Below are positions 24,142 through 35,166 of a DNA stretch of 64,000 nt, piece by piece. Location of the stretch: contig NZ_CP042176.1 in assembly GCF_005937885.2 (NCBI RefSeq), positions 3,343,501-3,407,500 on the forward strand, given 5' to 3'. The stretch's first letter is position 1; each line of letters begins with the position of its first letter. The stretch comes from Bradyrhizobium sp. KBS0727 (lineage in GTDB: Bacteria; Pseudomonadota; Alphaproteobacteria; Rhizobiales; Xanthobacteraceae). Below the pieces are notes generated by a model that saw nothing but the letters and a program-made list of their open reading frames with translations, was not told where the DNA came from and did no database searches. The translations under genes and the position numbers were made by a program.

Positions 24142-25734
24142 ATGAAAAGCCCAAGCGTTTCCGGTCTGGGGATCGTGCTCGCCACGATCATGCTGACGGC
24201 TTCGATTTGTGGCGCTGCCGCGCAAGAAAAATCTCAAGAAAAATCGGAACAGAAGCCTCAAGTCAGCGCGGAACCAGTCTGGCCGACCAAGGGATGGCAA
24301 ACATCCTCGCCGGAAGAGCAGGGCATGGATTCGGCTGATCTGGCCAAGCTGGTCGCGTACGGGACCAGCCGCCGCTTTGACAGCCTGCTGATCGCGCGCC
24401 ACGGCAAGATCGTGCTCGATGCGTATTATGCGCCTTACAGCGCCGACATTCCGCACATCATCAATTCGTCCACCAAGGCCGTCATCGGCACCCTGGCGGC
24501 GATGGCGTTGAAGGACGGGCTGCTCGACAGCACGGACCATCCGGTGCTCGACTTCTTTGCCGACCGCAGCATCGCCAATTTGGAAGACCGCAAGAAAGCC
24601 ATCACGGTCCAGCACCTGCTGGACATGACTTCAGGAATCGACTGGCGCGAGCCGACCGACGGTCAGCCGGTGACGTTCTTCCAGATGGAGCGCAGCCCGG
24701 ACTGGACCAAATTCGTGCTCGACCTTCCGATGTCGGACGCGCCCGGCGATATCTTCAATTACAACAGCGGCAATCCGCATCTTCTTTCGGCCATTCTCAC
24801 CAGGCTGACGGGGATGAGTGCCGAGGATTATGCCAAGGCCCGGCTGTTCGGCCCGCTCGGGATCGACGAATGGCGTTGGCGGCGCGATCCGCAGGGCGTC
24901 TCGACCGGTGGCAATGGCCTCGCGCTAAAGCCGCGCGACATGGCGAAGATCGGCTATCTCTATCTCAGGCGTGGCGAGTGGGAAGGCAAAACGCTGGTTC
25001 CACCTGGCTGGACCGAAAAGGCGAGTCACGCGACGATCGACATGAACCTGAAGTTCGAACCGGATTTCCGGTATTCGAACTTCTTCTGGGCGCTACCCAA
25101 GCGAAACGTCTACATGGCGGTCGGATATCATTGCCAGGTGATCATGGTGTTTCCGGCGCTGGATATCGTGGCGGTGACGACGGCCAGGGATTTTTATTCG
25201 TTCGGCGCCGTGACTGACTTCATCTCCGCCGCGGTCAAATCCGAGACCGCTTTGGCGCCGTCGCCAGATGGTGCAGACCTGCTTGCCAGCGCCGTCCGCG
25301 AGGTTTCGACCGAGAAGCCGAGCGAGGTGGGCGTAGCGCCCGATACCGCAGCTGCGATCTCGGGAAAGGTCTTCACGTTTCGCGGCAACGCGCTGGGGCT
25401 GAAATCACTCTCGCTGACGCTGGCCGGTTCACAGCCGCGCGTCGATCTGGAATTCTACGACCGCGACCCAACGGCGCCATCGCGCAAGGTTGGCGGTCCG
25501 ATCGGGCTCGATGGGCTATACCAAAAGGGCGATATGACCCCCGCCGGCGTTTCGGCGGCGAAGGGAAGCTGGTCGAACGACCATACCTTCGTGCTTCGCC
25601 GCCTGATCCTGGGCGCGGGCTTGTCCGAGCAAATGTATACGCTGTCTTTCGACGACGGGAAGCTGAACGTCCGCGGGCAGGACCGCAATGGCCGCGAGGT
25701 GTCGGTCGATGGCGGATCGTGGCAGAGGTTCTGA
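24142..25734 (+). CDS. Secreted serine hydrolase, beta-lactamase/esterase family
   Basis: A 530-residue protein with a signal peptide (residues 1-28, ending CGAAAQ) followed by a charged linker and a serine beta-lactamase-like domain at about residues 55-380. The nucleophile motif S-x-x-K is SSTK in INSSTKAVIGTL, and the YNSGN motif is the tyrosine element. The C-terminal 140 residues form a separate beta-rich domain seen in some class-C-like hydrolases. Such enzymes act as esterases, D-aminopeptidases or penicillin-binding proteins; the substrate cannot be told. The 262-bp region before it contains no gene. Confidence 0.88.
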   Translation: MKSPSVSGLGIVLATIMLTASICGAAAQEKSQEKSEQKPQVSAEPVWPTKGWQTSSPEEQGMDSADLAKLVAYGTSRRFDSLLIARHGKIVLDAYYAPYSADIPHIINSSTKAVIGTLAAMALKDGLLDSTDHPVLDFFADRSIANLEDRKKAITVQHLLDMTSGIDWREPTDGQPVTFFQMERSPDWTKFVLDLPMSDAPGDIFNYNSGNPHLLSAILTRLTGMSAEDYAKARLFGPLGIDEWRWRRDPQGVSTGGNGLALKPRDMAKIGYLYLRRGEWEGKTLVPPGWTEKASHATIDMNLKFEPDFRYSNFFWALPKRNVYMAVGYHCQVIMVFPALDIVAVTTARDFYSFGAVTDFISAAVKSETALAPSPDGADLLASAVREVSTEKPSEVGVAPDTAAAISGKVFTFRGNALGLKSLSLTLAGSQPRVDLEFYDRDPTAPSRKVGGPIGLDGLYQKGDMTPAGVSAAKGSWSNDHTFVLRRLILGAGLSEQMYTLSFDDGKLNVRGQDRNGREVSVDGGSWQRF

Positions 25735-25747
25735 CCGGCTCCCGTCG

Positions 25748-26962
25748 TTAGCCGGCCTTGGCCCGCAGCGCGTACAGGCCGAACGCGAGCAGCGAAAACA
25801 CCGTCAGCACCACGCCGAGCGCAAACAGCGCCTGGTGCGAAATCGTCGCCGCCAGCCAGACGCCGATCGCGGCCGACATCATCTGGAAGAAGCCGACCAG
25901 CGCCGACGCCGCGCCGGCCCGGTCGCCGAACGGCGAGAGGGCCTGCGCGGTCCCGAGTGGATTGACGATACCCATGCCGAGCAGGAACACGCACATCGCA
26001 CCGAGGAACGGCAGGAAGGAGGGCGAGTACAGCGCGACCAGCAGGATCGCGATGCCGCCGGCGGCGGCTGCCCACAGTCCGCCCCGGATCGAGCGGTCGA
26101 GCCCGTAGCGCGGCGCCAGTTTTGTGGCGAGCATGCCGGCCGCGAACACGATCATCACGGTGCCGGCAAAGAACAGACCCAACTGGATCGGCGTGAACTG
26201 CATCGCCTCGATCAGCACGCGCGGTGCGGCCGAGAACATCGCGAACAGCCCGCCCATGATCAGGCTGACGGTGGTGGCCGGCACCACAAAACGCCGGTCG
26301 GTGACCAGGCCAAAATAGTTTTTCGCAATCGCCAGCGGATCGAGCGGGGTCCGCGTCGCATGATGGGTCTCGCCGAACACCGCGCCGTAGGCGAGCGCAC
26401 CGAGGCCGGCAAAGGCGGCGACCAGCGCAAATTCGGAACGCCAGCCGAAGTAATGATCGAGCGCGCCGCCGAGCAGCGGCGAGAAGCCGGGCGCTGCCGC
26501 CATCGCGATCATGATCAGCGCCATGGCGCGCGCCAGCGCCGCGCCGGAGAACATGTCACGCGCAATGGCGCGCGACAGCACCGAGGTGGCGCAGGCGCCG
26601 GCCGCCTGGATGACACGGCCGGTCAGGAGACCCGGCAGATCGGTGGCGAGGCCGCACCAGACGCTGCCGGCAAAGAACACGGCGAATCCGATCAACACCG
26701 GCCAGCGGCGGCCGTAGCGGTCCGAGATCGGCCCGACCACGAGCTGGCCGAGTGCGAACACCGCGAGGAAGATGGTGATGGCCGAGGTGACCGCGGCACT
26801 CGTGACATTCAGCGACGCCGCCATCTGCGGCAGCGACGGCAGCAGGATGTTGGTGGCGAGCGTGCCGGTGGCGGCAAGCCCTGCCAGCACCGCGATCTGC
26901 ACGAAGGTGGAGGACGCCTCCGGACGAGGGGCGGCGTCGATTGCGATGCTCTGGTCGGCCAT
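25748..26962 (-). CDS. Bcr/CflA-type multidrug MFS exporter
   Basis: A 404-residue MFS protein with twelve helices. The motif LVVGPISDRYGRRWPVLIG after helix two and the GRVIQAAGACATSVLSRAIARD segment in helices four to five mark the Bcr/CflA drug-resistance group, which exports drugs such as bicyclomycin or chloramphenicol, or natural metabolites. It converges with the serine hydrolase gene (13-bp gap). No adjacent regulator. The substrate is unassigned. Confidence 0.88.
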   Translation of the reverse strand: MADQSIAIDAAPRPEASSTFVQIAVLAGLAATGTLATNILLPSLPQMAASLNVTSAAVTSAITIFLAVFALGQLVVGPISDRYGRRWPVLIGFAVFFAGSVWCGLATDLPGLLTGRVIQAAGACATSVLSRAIARDMFSGAALARAMALIMIAMAAAPGFSPLLGGALDHYFGWRSEFALVAAFAGLGALAYGAVFGETHHATRTPLDPLAIAKNYFGLVTDRRFVVPATTVSLIMGGLFAMFSAAPRVLIEAMQFTPIQLGLFFAGTVMIVFAAGMLATKLAPRYGLDRSIRGGLWAAAAGGIAILLVALYSPSFLPFLGAMCVFLLGMGIVNPLGTAQALSPFGDRAGAASALVGFFQMMSAAIGVWLAATISHQALFALGVVLTVFSLLAFGLYALRAKAG

Positions 26963-27044
26963 GGAGGGTTCCCGCTGTGCTGATATTTAGATGATGAATA
27001 TCATATTAAGCGGGCAAGGGAAGCGGCAATGGCGGATTGAGGCC

Positions 27045-27147
27045 GTCATTCCGGGATGGTGCGTTAGCACCAGACCCGGAATCTCGAGATTCCCCGATGT
27101 GCAATTGCACATCTGAGGTTCGATGCTTCGCGTCGCCCCGGAATGAC
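27045..27147. repeat. Dispersed palindromic repeat, family A, copy 1
   Basis: Begins GTCATTCCGGGATGG and ends CCCCGGAATGAC, so the ends are an inverted repeat. Inside are GGAATCTCGAGATTCC and GATGTGCAATTGCACATC modules. Three further copies share these modules in different order. Intergenic. Confidence 0.85.
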
Positions 27148-27156
27148 GACTTTTCG

Positions 27157-28407
27157 TCAACACGCCCGCAGCGCGGGTCCGTCCCCGACCATGTCAGGCT
27201 GCCGCGCCAGCGACACTGCCGGCGACAGCAGGATCACCAGCGCCTGGGCGCCGAAGATGGCCGCGGCCAGATAGAGGCAGGCCTCGGCGCCGTAAAGGCC
27301 GCCGACGATGGCGCCGAGCGCGGAACCGAGCGGCCTGGCGCCATAGCTCATGATGTTGATCGCGGACACCCGGCCCAGCAGCGACGGCGGCGTCACCGAC
27401 TGGCGCAAGGTCGTGGTCGAGATCACCCACAGGATCGGGCCGACGCCGAGCAGGAAGAAGCTCAAGCCCGCCAGCAGCGGCGTCGGAACGATCGTGGTCA
27501 GCGCCATCACGCAGGCGGCGACGAAGCCGGTCACCGGGCCGAGCCCGACCACGGTGCCGAAGGCCAGACGTTTCATCACCCGCGTCGCCAGCAGCGCGCC
27601 GACCACCATGCCGACGCCGTACATTCCCAGCGTCACACCGACACCGGTTGCCGATAGTCCGAGACGCCGGATCGCGTAGGGCACGAACACGGCGAGCAGC
27701 AGGAACGAAGCCGTGTTGAAGATGAATTGCGTGATGAACACCGGCCGCAGCAGCGGGTGATGCAGCACGAACGCCGCTCCCTCCCTGATATCCTGCAGCG
27801 GCTGACGCCGCGGCGCGGGTTGCCGTGCCGGCTCGTAGATGCCGGAGAGCAGCACCACCGCGGCCAGTGACAGGATCGCGGCGCATCCGAAGGCGGGCGC
27901 CGCGCCCACCCATCCGACCAGCACGCCGCCGAGCGCGGGCCCGCTCGCAAACGCCACGGTGCGCGCGAGCTCGATCCGCGCATTCGCCGCCGGCAGTTGT
28001 GGCGGCGTCACCAGCGACGGCACCAATGCCGGCGCGGCGACGCTGTAGGCAACAGTGCCGCATACCGCGACGAAGCCGAGCAGCGCCAGCAGCGGCAGCG
28101 TCATCAGGCCGAGCCAGATCAGCAGCAGTGTCGCGGCCAGCGCCGCCGCGCGCAGCGCCTCGGCGCCCGCCATCAGGTAACGCCGCGAAATCCGGTCGGC
28201 GAGCAGGCCGGCGGGAATCGCGAACAGGATGAAGGGCAGCGTCAGCGCGGTCTGCAGCAGCCCGGTCCGGCCTTCGCCGACGCCGAGCAGCAGCACCGCG
28301 ACGATCGGCGCCGCGGCCAGCGCGATCTGTTCGGCGGATTGGGCGGCGAGGTTGGACCAGGCCAGGCGGTTGAAGGTCGCGGGCAGGTGGGGCGTGTCGG
28401 CGGACAT
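27157..28407 (-). CDS. MFS transporter (EntS/DHA3-like)
   Basis: A 416-residue MFS protein. The start at 28407 (MSADTPHLPATFNRLAWSN) has an AGGGA site upstream; the longer frame carries no helix. It has the arrangement of the enterobactin-exporter-like DHA3 group: TLPFILFAIPAGLLADRISRR after helix two and a long loop near residues 195-215 (PARQPAPRRQPLQDI). The second half includes LGRVSAINIMSYGARPLG. Substrate unknown; no siderophore genes are adjacent. Confidence 0.86.
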   Translation of the reverse strand: MSADTPHLPATFNRLAWSNLAAQSAEQIALAAAPIVAVLLLGVGEGRTGLLQTALTLPFILFAIPAGLLADRISRRYLMAGAEALRAAALAATLLLIWLGLMTLPLLALLGFVAVCGTVAYSVAAPALVPSLVTPPQLPAANARIELARTVAFASGPALGGVLVGWVGAAPAFGCAAILSLAAVVLLSGIYEPARQPAPRRQPLQDIREGAAFVLHHPLLRPVFITQFIFNTASFLLLAVFVPYAIRRLGLSATGVGVTLGMYGVGMVVGALLATRVMKRLAFGTVVGLGPVTGFVAACVMALTTIVPTPLLAGLSFFLLGVGPILWVISTTTLRQSVTPPSLLGRVSAINIMSYGARPLGSALGAIVGGLYGAEACLYLAAAIFGAQALVILLSPAVSLARQPDMVGDGPALRAC

Positions 28408-28831
28408 GGGCGTGATTCCCTGAAGCATTCGGTTGGCCGCCACTGTCCGGTCCGCGGCGCGCCAAACCCACCCGATTCCCGACAACAAGGGGACCGATAA
28501 TTGGAAATTCCAGACCACACGCCCAACGCTTCCACGCGTGGTGAAAAAGTTGCGCGTCGGCGCAATGATCGGGGATGACTGCTTGTGGCATTTTTGCGAA
28601 GTGGCGGCCGCCGCCGAGTAAGTCTGTTTATCGGGGTACACCGGAACTCAGCGGCGCATCGTCAAAACGGCGCGTTTGACCCGCACCGGACATTCGATCT
28701 GCCTGCCGTTTACGCATAGGCGGTGGCTACGATTTTCGTCAAACGTACTCGCGGCCCGTCGATTTGAATTAGGTCAAACACGTCCCGCTCTCCGCGACAC
28801 GAGCAAACAGAGTTGTCATGCACAGGAGTAG
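28408..28831. other. 424-bp intergenic region between divergent MFS and HAD genes
   Basis: No credible coding frame. It holds the divergent 5' regions of the MFS gene (minus strand) and the HAD gene (plus strand). Its AT content rises near 28500-28640, but no clear operator or repeat was recognised. Confidence 0.5.
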
Positions 28832-29896
28832 ATGAACATGAAGGAGGATATTCCGCGTGCCAGCATCGACCGTCGCACCTTGCTCTCGACGTTGGCGTTG
28901 CTTCCAGCCATGTCCGCGCCGCTCTTGTCGATCTCCGCGTCGGCCCAGACCACTTCAAGCGGCACATTGCCCTCTTGGAATGAAGGACCTGCTAAACAAG
29001 CGATCCTCGACTTCGTGCGAGCCACCACTGAGCAGGCCAGCCCGAAATTCGTGCCTCCGGAGGACCGCATCGCCACTTTCGACCAGGACGGCACGCTATG
29101 GGTCGAGCATCCGATCTATTCGCAAGTTGTCTATTGCCTAGACCGCGTGCCCGCAGTGGTAGAGGCGGACCCGAAACTCAAGAACGTCGAGCCGTTCAAA
29201 ACAGTCCTGTCGGGCAACCGCGAGGCAATCGCCAAGCTCCCACTACATGACCTCGAGAAAATCCTCATCGCGACACTGACCGGCATGCCGGTGGAAGACT
29301 TCGAAGCCGAAGCAAGCAAATGGCTGGAAACCGCCAAGGACCCACGCTGGAAACGGCCCTATACCGATCTGATCTATCAACCAATGCTCGAAGTCATGCA
29401 GTATCTGCGTGGGAACGGGTTCAAAACCTACATCGTGACCGGCGGTGGCCAGGATTTCGTGCGTACTTATAGCCAGCGGGTATATGGCATTCCACCCGAA
29501 CAGGTAGTCGGGACCGCTGGCGGTACAAAGTTCGGCTACCATAAGGACGGCACGCCGTTCCTGACCAAAGAGCCGAAGCTACTCCTGAACGACGACAAGG
29601 CCGGCAAACCTGAGGGGATTCACCTGATGATCGGCCGTCGGCCGTACGCAGCGTTCGGCAATTCGGACGGAGACCGGGAAATGCTTGAATACACCGGGGT
29701 TGGCGCTGGTGCGCGGCTGATGATGCTGGTGCTACATGACGATGCGAAACGCGAATATGCCTACGGCCCAGCCCAAGGATTGCCGAACACCAAAGTCGGG
29801 ACCTTTACGCAAGCGCTCTATAATGAGGCAAAAAAAGACGGTTGGACCGTGATCAGCATGAAGAACGACTGGAAGAAGATTTTTTCGTTCGAATAG
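28832..29896 (+). CDS. Secreted HAD-family phosphatase-like protein
   Basis: A 354-residue protein. Residues 1-38 carry an export signal (RRTLLSTLALLPAMSAPLLS, ending ASAQ), with RR suggesting Tat export. The HAD domain starts at IATFDQDGTLWVE, whose two aspartates are the catalytic pair; motif II is YIVTGGGQDF; the late motif is FGNSDGDREML. This layout is the haloacid dehalogenase phosphatase type, close to phosphoserine phosphatase-like exported proteins. Its GC content looks lower than its neighbours and it lies in a stretch with repeats, so recent acquisition is possible. Confidence 0.86.
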   Translation: MNMKEDIPRASIDRRTLLSTLALLPAMSAPLLSISASAQTTSSGTLPSWNEGPAKQAILDFVRATTEQASPKFVPPEDRIATFDQDGTLWVEHPIYSQVVYCLDRVPAVVEADPKLKNVEPFKTVLSGNREAIAKLPLHDLEKILIATLTGMPVEDFEAEASKWLETAKDPRWKRPYTDLIYQPMLEVMQYLRGNGFKTYIVTGGGQDFVRTYSQRVYGIPPEQVVGTAGGTKFGYHKDGTPFLTKEPKLLLNDDKAGKPEGIHLMIGRRPYAAFGNSDGDREMLEYTGVGAGARLMMLVLHDDAKREYAYGPAQGLPNTKVGTFTQALYNEAKKDGWTVISMKNDWKKIFSFE

Positions 29897-30140
29897 CTTC
29901 GGTCTTGCAGGTCCGGTTATGGGCACTTTTCGGAACTGGCCAATCTGACGAGTGATGTCCGTTTTTGGGGGAAGATCCGAAAATGACCCCATATGACGCA
30001 ACCCAGAGGCGCCGTTCTCGCTGTGTCGCGATTGAGCGTGATGGAAGGACTGTCGCACGAGGGCGCGAACTTCGGACCCCATGATTAAGAGCCGTCTGCT
30101 CAGACAACCGAGCTATGCAGCTAGCCAACCCGGCCTAGAT
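29897..30140. other. Intergenic region with a decayed repeat-like sequence
   Basis: No plausible gene. On the minus strand, bases 29930-30010 read in one frame as SDLPPKTDITRQ, a phrase that recurs in spurious intergenic ORFs across Bradyrhizobium-type genomes as far as I know. It is probably a remnant of a dispersed element; this cannot be confirmed without a search. Confidence 0.3.
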
Positions 30141-30144
30141 GCAG

Positions 30145-30161
30145 TTGCAAATGAGTTGCAA
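30145..30161. promoter_or_regulatory. Mur-like manganese-responsive operator upstream of mntH
   Basis: TTGCAA-ATGAG-TTGCAA: two palindromic hexamers separated by 5 nt, 29 nt before the mntH ATG. Manganese-responsive (Mur) sites of rhizobia contain TGCAAAT-type hexamers of this form. The position fits Mn-dependent repression by the Fur-family protein Mur. Confidence 0.65.
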
Positions 30162-30190
30162 TAAGGCCGGAGTTCGGTCATCCTGTTGAA

Positions 30191-31567
30191 ATGGATGCCC
30201 GAACCCCCGAATTGCGCCCTCAAACCGCGCCCGCGAGCGCCGCCGGATGGCGGGCTGATGCGGCGGCCGATGTCCAGCCCAGCCTGCCGGAGGTCAACGC
30301 GACTGTCGCGGTCCCGGTCTTCGGCGGCCACTGGGCGCGCCGGCTGCTGGCCTTCCTCGGCCCGGGCTATCTGGTCTCGGTCGGCTACATGGACCCCGGC
30401 AACTGGGCGACCGACCTCGCCGGCGGTTCGAAGTTTGGCTACACGCTGCTGTCGGTGATCCTGCTGTCGAACCTGATGGCGATCCTGCTGCAGGCGCTGG
30501 CGGCCCGGCTCGGCATCGCCACAGACCGCGACCTGGCGCAGGCCTGCCGCGCCAGTTTTTCGAAGCCGGTGAACCTGTTGCTCTGGTTCGTCTGCGAAGC
30601 CGCGATCATCGCCTGCGATCTGGCCGAGGTGATCGGCACGGCGATCGCGCTGAAGCTGCTGTTCGGCATTCCCCTGATCGGCGGCGCGCTGATTACCGCG
30701 CTCGACGCCTTCCTGCTGCTGCTGTTGATGAACAAGGGCTTCCGCTTTCTCGAAGCCTTCGTCATTGCGCTGCTGGTCGTGATCGCGGTCTGCTTTGCGA
30801 TCCAGATCGCGGCGGCGGCGCCACCGGTGGCCGCGATGCTGCGCGGATTTGCACCGTCGCCGGAGATCGTCACCAATCCGGAGATGCTTTACATCGCGAT
30901 CGGCATCATCGGCGCCACCGTGATGCCGCATAACCTCTACCTGCATTCCTCGATCGTGCAGACCCGCGCCTATGAGCGCACGGACGAAGGCCGCCGCGAC
31001 GCTATCAAATGGGCGACGGCGGATTCCACCATCGCGCTGATGCTGGCGCTGTTCATCAACGCTGCGATCCTGATCGTCGCCGCCGCCACCTTCCACTCCA
31101 GCGGCCATTCCGACGTCGCCGAAATCGGCCAGGCGTTTGAGTTGCTGTCGCCGCTGCTCGGGCTCAGTATCGCCTCGACGCTGTTTGCGGTGGCGCTGCT
31201 GGCTTCCGGCCTCAACTCGACCGTGACGGCGACCCTGGCGGGCCAGATCGTCATGGAAGGTTTTCTGCACCTGCGTCTGCCGAACTGGGCACGGCGGCTT
31301 GTCACCCGCGGCATCGCCATCGTGCCGGTCGTGATCATTACCGCGCTCTACGGCGAGCGCGGAACCAGCCAGCTTCTGGTGTTCAGCCAGGTCGTGCTGT
31401 CGATGCAATTGCCGTTCGCGGTGATCCCGCTGGTGCGGTTCGTGTCCGACCCGAACAAGATGGGCCCGTTCGCGATCTCGCGCTCGGTCGCGATACTGGC
31501 CTGGATCGTCGCCGGCATTATCGTGGCGCTGAACGTGAAGCTGCTCTTCGATATGTTGTTTGGCTAG
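30191..31567 (+). CDS. mntH: Nramp manganese/divalent metal transporter MntH
   Basis: A 458-residue proton-coupled Nramp transporter. The metal-binding DPGN motif is in [19 protein letters not shown] (helix one) and the MPHN motif in [13 protein letters not shown] (helix six). Eleven helices are visible, with a hydrophilic N-terminal extension of about 50 residues. In Bradyrhizobium MntH is the main high-affinity Mn(II) importer and is under Mur control. A Mur-like box precedes the gene. Its stop overlaps that of the convergent bpt gene by four bases. Confidence 0.94.
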   Translation: MDARTPELRPQTAPASAAGWRADAAADVQPSLPEVNATVAVPVFGGHWARRLLAFLGPGYLVSVGYMDPGNWATDLAGGSKFGYTLLSVILLSNLMAILLQALAARLGIATDRDLAQACRASFSKPVNLLLWFVCEAAIIACDLAEVIGTAIALKLLFGIPLIGGALITALDAFLLLLLMNKGFRFLEAFVIALLVVIAVCFAIQIAAAAPPVAAMLRGFAPSPEIVTNPEMLYIAIGIIGATVMPHNLYLHSSIVQTRAYERTDEGRRDAIKWATADSTIALMLALFINAAILIVAAATFHSSGHSDVAEIGQAFELLSPLLGLSIASTLFAVALLASGLNSTVTATLAGQIVMEGFLHLRLPNWARRLVTRGIAIVPVVIITALYGERGTSQLLVFSQVVLSMQLPFAVIPLVRFVSDPNKMGPFAISRSVAILAWIVAGIIVALNVKLLFDMLFG

Positions 31568-32340
31568 TCCTGCGGCTCCGACAGCGCTTCGCCGGTCGCC
31601 TCGACGCGGAGCCATCCTGACGGCGCCAGCCGCTGCTGCGGCAGGAAGCGGCCCTTGTAGTCCATCTTCTTGGAGCCTTCGATCCAGTAGCCGAGATAGA
31701 CGTAAGGCAGACCAAGCCTGCGGGCGCGGGTGATGTGGTCGAGGATCATGAAGGTGCCGAGCGAGCGGCTCTGCTGCGACGGTTCGAAGAACGAATACAC
31801 CATCGACAGCCCGTCGCTGAGCACGTCGGTCAGCGCTACGGCGATCAGCTCCTCGCCGCGGCCGGTGATGCCTGAATCGACGCCGCGCTTGCGGTATTCG
31901 ATGATGCGGGTTTCGACATGGCTGTCTTCCACCATCATCGCGTAGTCGAGCACGGTCATGTCGGCCATGCCGCCGTGGCGGTGGCGCTTGTCGAGATAGG
32001 CGCGGAACACCGAATATTGCTCGGACGTTGGCACCGCACTGCGCTGTTCGCCGATGACGTCGGCATTGCGCGCCAGGATTTTGCGGAAATTGCGCGACGG
32101 GCGGAACTCGTTGGCGATGACCCGGATCGAGACGCAGGCGCGGCACTGGTCGCAGGCCGGGCGGTAGGCGATCGACTGGCTGCGGCGGAAGCCGCCATGG
32201 GTCAGGAGGTCGTTGAGGTCGCCGGCCTTGTCGCCGACCAGATGCGTGAACACCTTGCGCTCGTGCCGGCCCGGCAAATACGGGCAGGGCGAGGGCGCCG
32301 TCAGGTAGAATTGCGGGGTGTCGCGGGAGTGCTGGGTCAC
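31564..32340 (-). CDS. bpt: Aspartate/glutamate leucyltransferase (N-end rule, Bpt/ATE family)
   Basis: A 258-residue protein of the bacterial arginyl/leucyltransferase group. N-terminal features are [16 protein letters not shown], then [15 protein letters not shown] with the Cys cluster, and C-terminal [20 protein letters not shown]. Bpt adds leucine to proteins with N-terminal Asp or Glu, feeding them to ClpS/ClpAP. Full length for the family (around 250). Divergence from the RDD gene is absent; both are on the minus strand. Confidence 0.93.
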   Translation of the reverse strand: MTQHSRDTPQFYLTAPSPCPYLPGRHERKVFTHLVGDKAGDLNDLLTHGGFRRSQSIAYRPACDQCRACVSIRVIANEFRPSRNFRKILARNADVIGEQRSAVPTSEQYSVFRAYLDKRHRHGGMADMTVLDYAMMVEDSHVETRIIEYRKRGVDSGITGRGEELIAVALTDVLSDGLSMVYSFFEPSQQSRSLGTFMILDHITRARRLGLPYVYLGYWIEGSKKMDYKGRFLPQQRLAPSGWLRVEATGEALSEPQD

Positions 32341-32430
32341 GTCAGGTCGTCAGGCCTCCGAAGCAGGTACCGAAGCAGTTAAACCACAGCTTCGCGCTCC
32401 GGAGGCTAACGGTCAATTGGTTTACCTCGT

Positions 32431-32470
32431 GCATGATCCGGAAAAGTGGTGATCGGTTTTCCGGCCATGC
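32431..32470. repeat. Dispersed repeat, family B, copy 1
   Basis: GCATGATCCGGAAAAGTGG, a short centre, then GGTTTTCCGGCCATGC, forming an imperfect inverted repeat. A related copy overlaps the end of ribD. Intergenic between the RDD and bpt genes. Confidence 0.8.
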
Positions 32471-32476
32471 TCGACC

Positions 32477-33022
32477 TCAATAGCTGCGCGCCGCAGGTGC
32501 GACCTGGGTCCGTATCGAGCTGTTGATAACCACGGCTCCCAGGATGACGTCGTGCAGCAGCCGGCGGCGGGCGTTGAACAGGCCGACCAGCAGCGCCAGC
32601 GGCGACAGGAACGAGACCGAGACCCAGAACAGCACGGCGTGGGTGGCGCCGAGCACGAAATAGCCGGGCTCGCCGTACCAGGTGCGCAGCTCCAGATCCA
32701 TCACGCGCATGCCCATGGTGGCCGAATGCGGCCCGCCGATCGAGGCGCCGTAATAGACGATGGCCCAGACCACGGTAGCCGGCCATGCCAGCCAGAACAG
32801 CGCCCAGCCGAGCCCGAGCGTGATCAGGCCGAACACGGCGATGAAGAGGTAGCCGAGGATGACCGGCACCGACAACACGACGAGGTCGATCAGGAACGCA
32901 AAAACCCGCCGGGTCAGCACGCCGCGGAACAGTTCCGGCTGCAAATAAGGATCGAACGCATGCGGCGGGGCGCCGCCAGCATGTGAGTCGCCGCCGTCGT
33001 ACCCCGAACCGCTATAAGACAT
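32477..33022 (-). CDS. RDD family membrane protein
   Basis: A 181-residue protein. The ATG at 33022 has a GGAGG site; the first 45 residues are Gly/Ser/His-rich and soluble, followed by an RDD domain with three or four helices (RVFAFLIDLVVLSVPVILGYLFI, then the conserved GPHSATMGMRVMDLEL). RDD proteins include exporters of ions such as Na+ or are uncharacterised. Family position is clear, function is not. Upstream of the minus-strand bpt gene with a repeat between. Confidence 0.85.
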   Translation of the reverse strand: MSYSGSGYDGGDSHAGGAPPHAFDPYLQPELFRGVLTRRVFAFLIDLVVLSVPVILGYLFIAVFGLITLGLGWALFWLAWPATVVWAIVYYGASIGGPHSATMGMRVMDLELRTWYGEPGYFVLGATHAVLFWVSVSFLSPLALLVGLFNARRRLLHDVILGAVVINSSIRTQVAPAARSY

Positions 33023-33137
33023 GGTCAGTCCTCCAGACCGCATATTCCCGCAACGTCACATGGGAACCGGTCGCGCGGCCACAAGGGCTGTCGAACATTA
33101 ACACGCCGCAATATTCCGGCGAATTGGGGGCGCTCCT

Positions 33138-33218
33138 GTCATTCCGGGGCGCGTCGAAAGACGCGAACCCGGAATCTCGAGATTCCGGGTCTGGTCCTTC
33201 GGACCATCCCGGAATGGC
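33138..33218. repeat. Dispersed palindromic repeat, family A, copy 2
   Basis: GTCATTCCGGGGCGC at one end, ATCCCGGAATGGC at the other, with modules GGAATCTCGAGATTCC and TGGTCCTTCGGACCA between. Same family as the elements at 27045, 41119 and 41905. It lies 28 bases before the DUF6151 gene. Confidence 0.85.
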
Positions 33219-33245
33219 GGAGAAAGACAAAGAAGGACAGTCCGA

Positions 33246-33881
33246 ATGAGCGCTCAGGTGGAATTGCGTTGCCGCTGCGGTGAAGTCCGGGCACGGGTCA
33301 CGGGCGCATCGCCACGGACGGTCAATCGGGTGGTCTGCTATTGCGACGACTGCCAGGCCTTTGCGCACCGGCTCGGCCGCGCCGATCTGCTCAATTCGCA
33401 AGGCGGCAGCGACATCGTTCAGGTCGCGCCGGCCTCACTGGCTTTCCTGCAGGGACAACATCGGATCGTCGGACTACGGCTGGCGCCGAAAGGCCTGTTC
33501 CGATGGTACGCAAGTTGCTGCAACACCCCGGTCGGCAACACGCTCACGCCGGCTATTCCCTTCGTTGGAATCGTTGCGCAGGCCTTCGACAATGCGGCGC
33601 AGCGGGCCGACGACGTGTTCGGGCCGCCAACCGGCGCGATCCTTGGGAAATACGCGATCGGCGAGCCGCCGGCGGGCTCGACCGGCCTCAACCTGTCGCT
33701 CATCCTGCGCGCCATCGGCAAGGTGCTCGGCTGGCGCCTGCGCGGAAAAGCGTGGCCGCACCCGTTCTTCGAGAAAGGCGAGGGCCAGGCAATCTATCCG
33801 CTCACCGTGTTGTCGCAGCAGGAGCGCGAGGCGCTTCGCCCGCTATGCGGTCCGCATCCCGCCGCAGAGGCGGCGCGTTGA
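33246..33881 (+). CDS. DUF6151/GFA-like zinc-binding protein
   Basis: A 211-residue protein with a CxCG-type zinc site of the glutathione-dependent formaldehyde-activating fold: CRCG near residue 9, CYCDDCQAF near residue 31, and SCCNTPVGNT near residue 90. Similar proteins are annotated DUF6151. The usual catalytic features of GFA enzymes are not clear and no activity can be claimed. It converges on hemB with a 6-base gap. Confidence 0.8.
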   Translation: MSAQVELRCRCGEVRARVTGASPRTVNRVVCYCDDCQAFAHRLGRADLLNSQGGSDIVQVAPASLAFLQGQHRIVGLRLAPKGLFRWYASCCNTPVGNTLTPAIPFVGIVAQAFDNAAQRADDVFGPPTGAILGKYAIGEPPAGSTGLNLSLILRAIGKVLGWRLRGKAWPHPFFEKGEGQAIYPLTVLSQQEREALRPLCGPHPAAEAAR

Positions 33882-33887
33882 GCCGCG

Positions 33888-34970
<1,083 letters not shown>

Positions 34971-35166
34971 CTAATTTGGAGGCTGATTTGGACTTGTTCC
35001 AGTTCTAGCATCTTGCGCATGCCTCGTCACCGCGGCCTTGATCCCGATCATAAGCAATTGATTTTGCCGCCCCGGCGGGCCAAGACTCCCCGGATGACGA
35101 CATTTTCGCTTCCCATCCGCCCCGATTCCGAGGCCAACTTCCGAATGAGCCGCCGGGTGAACCGTC

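Noticed and set aside
30113..32146. 677-residue minus-strand open frame
   Set aside because: It is antisense to mntH, whose DPGN and MPHN motifs fix the true frame, and out of frame with bpt.
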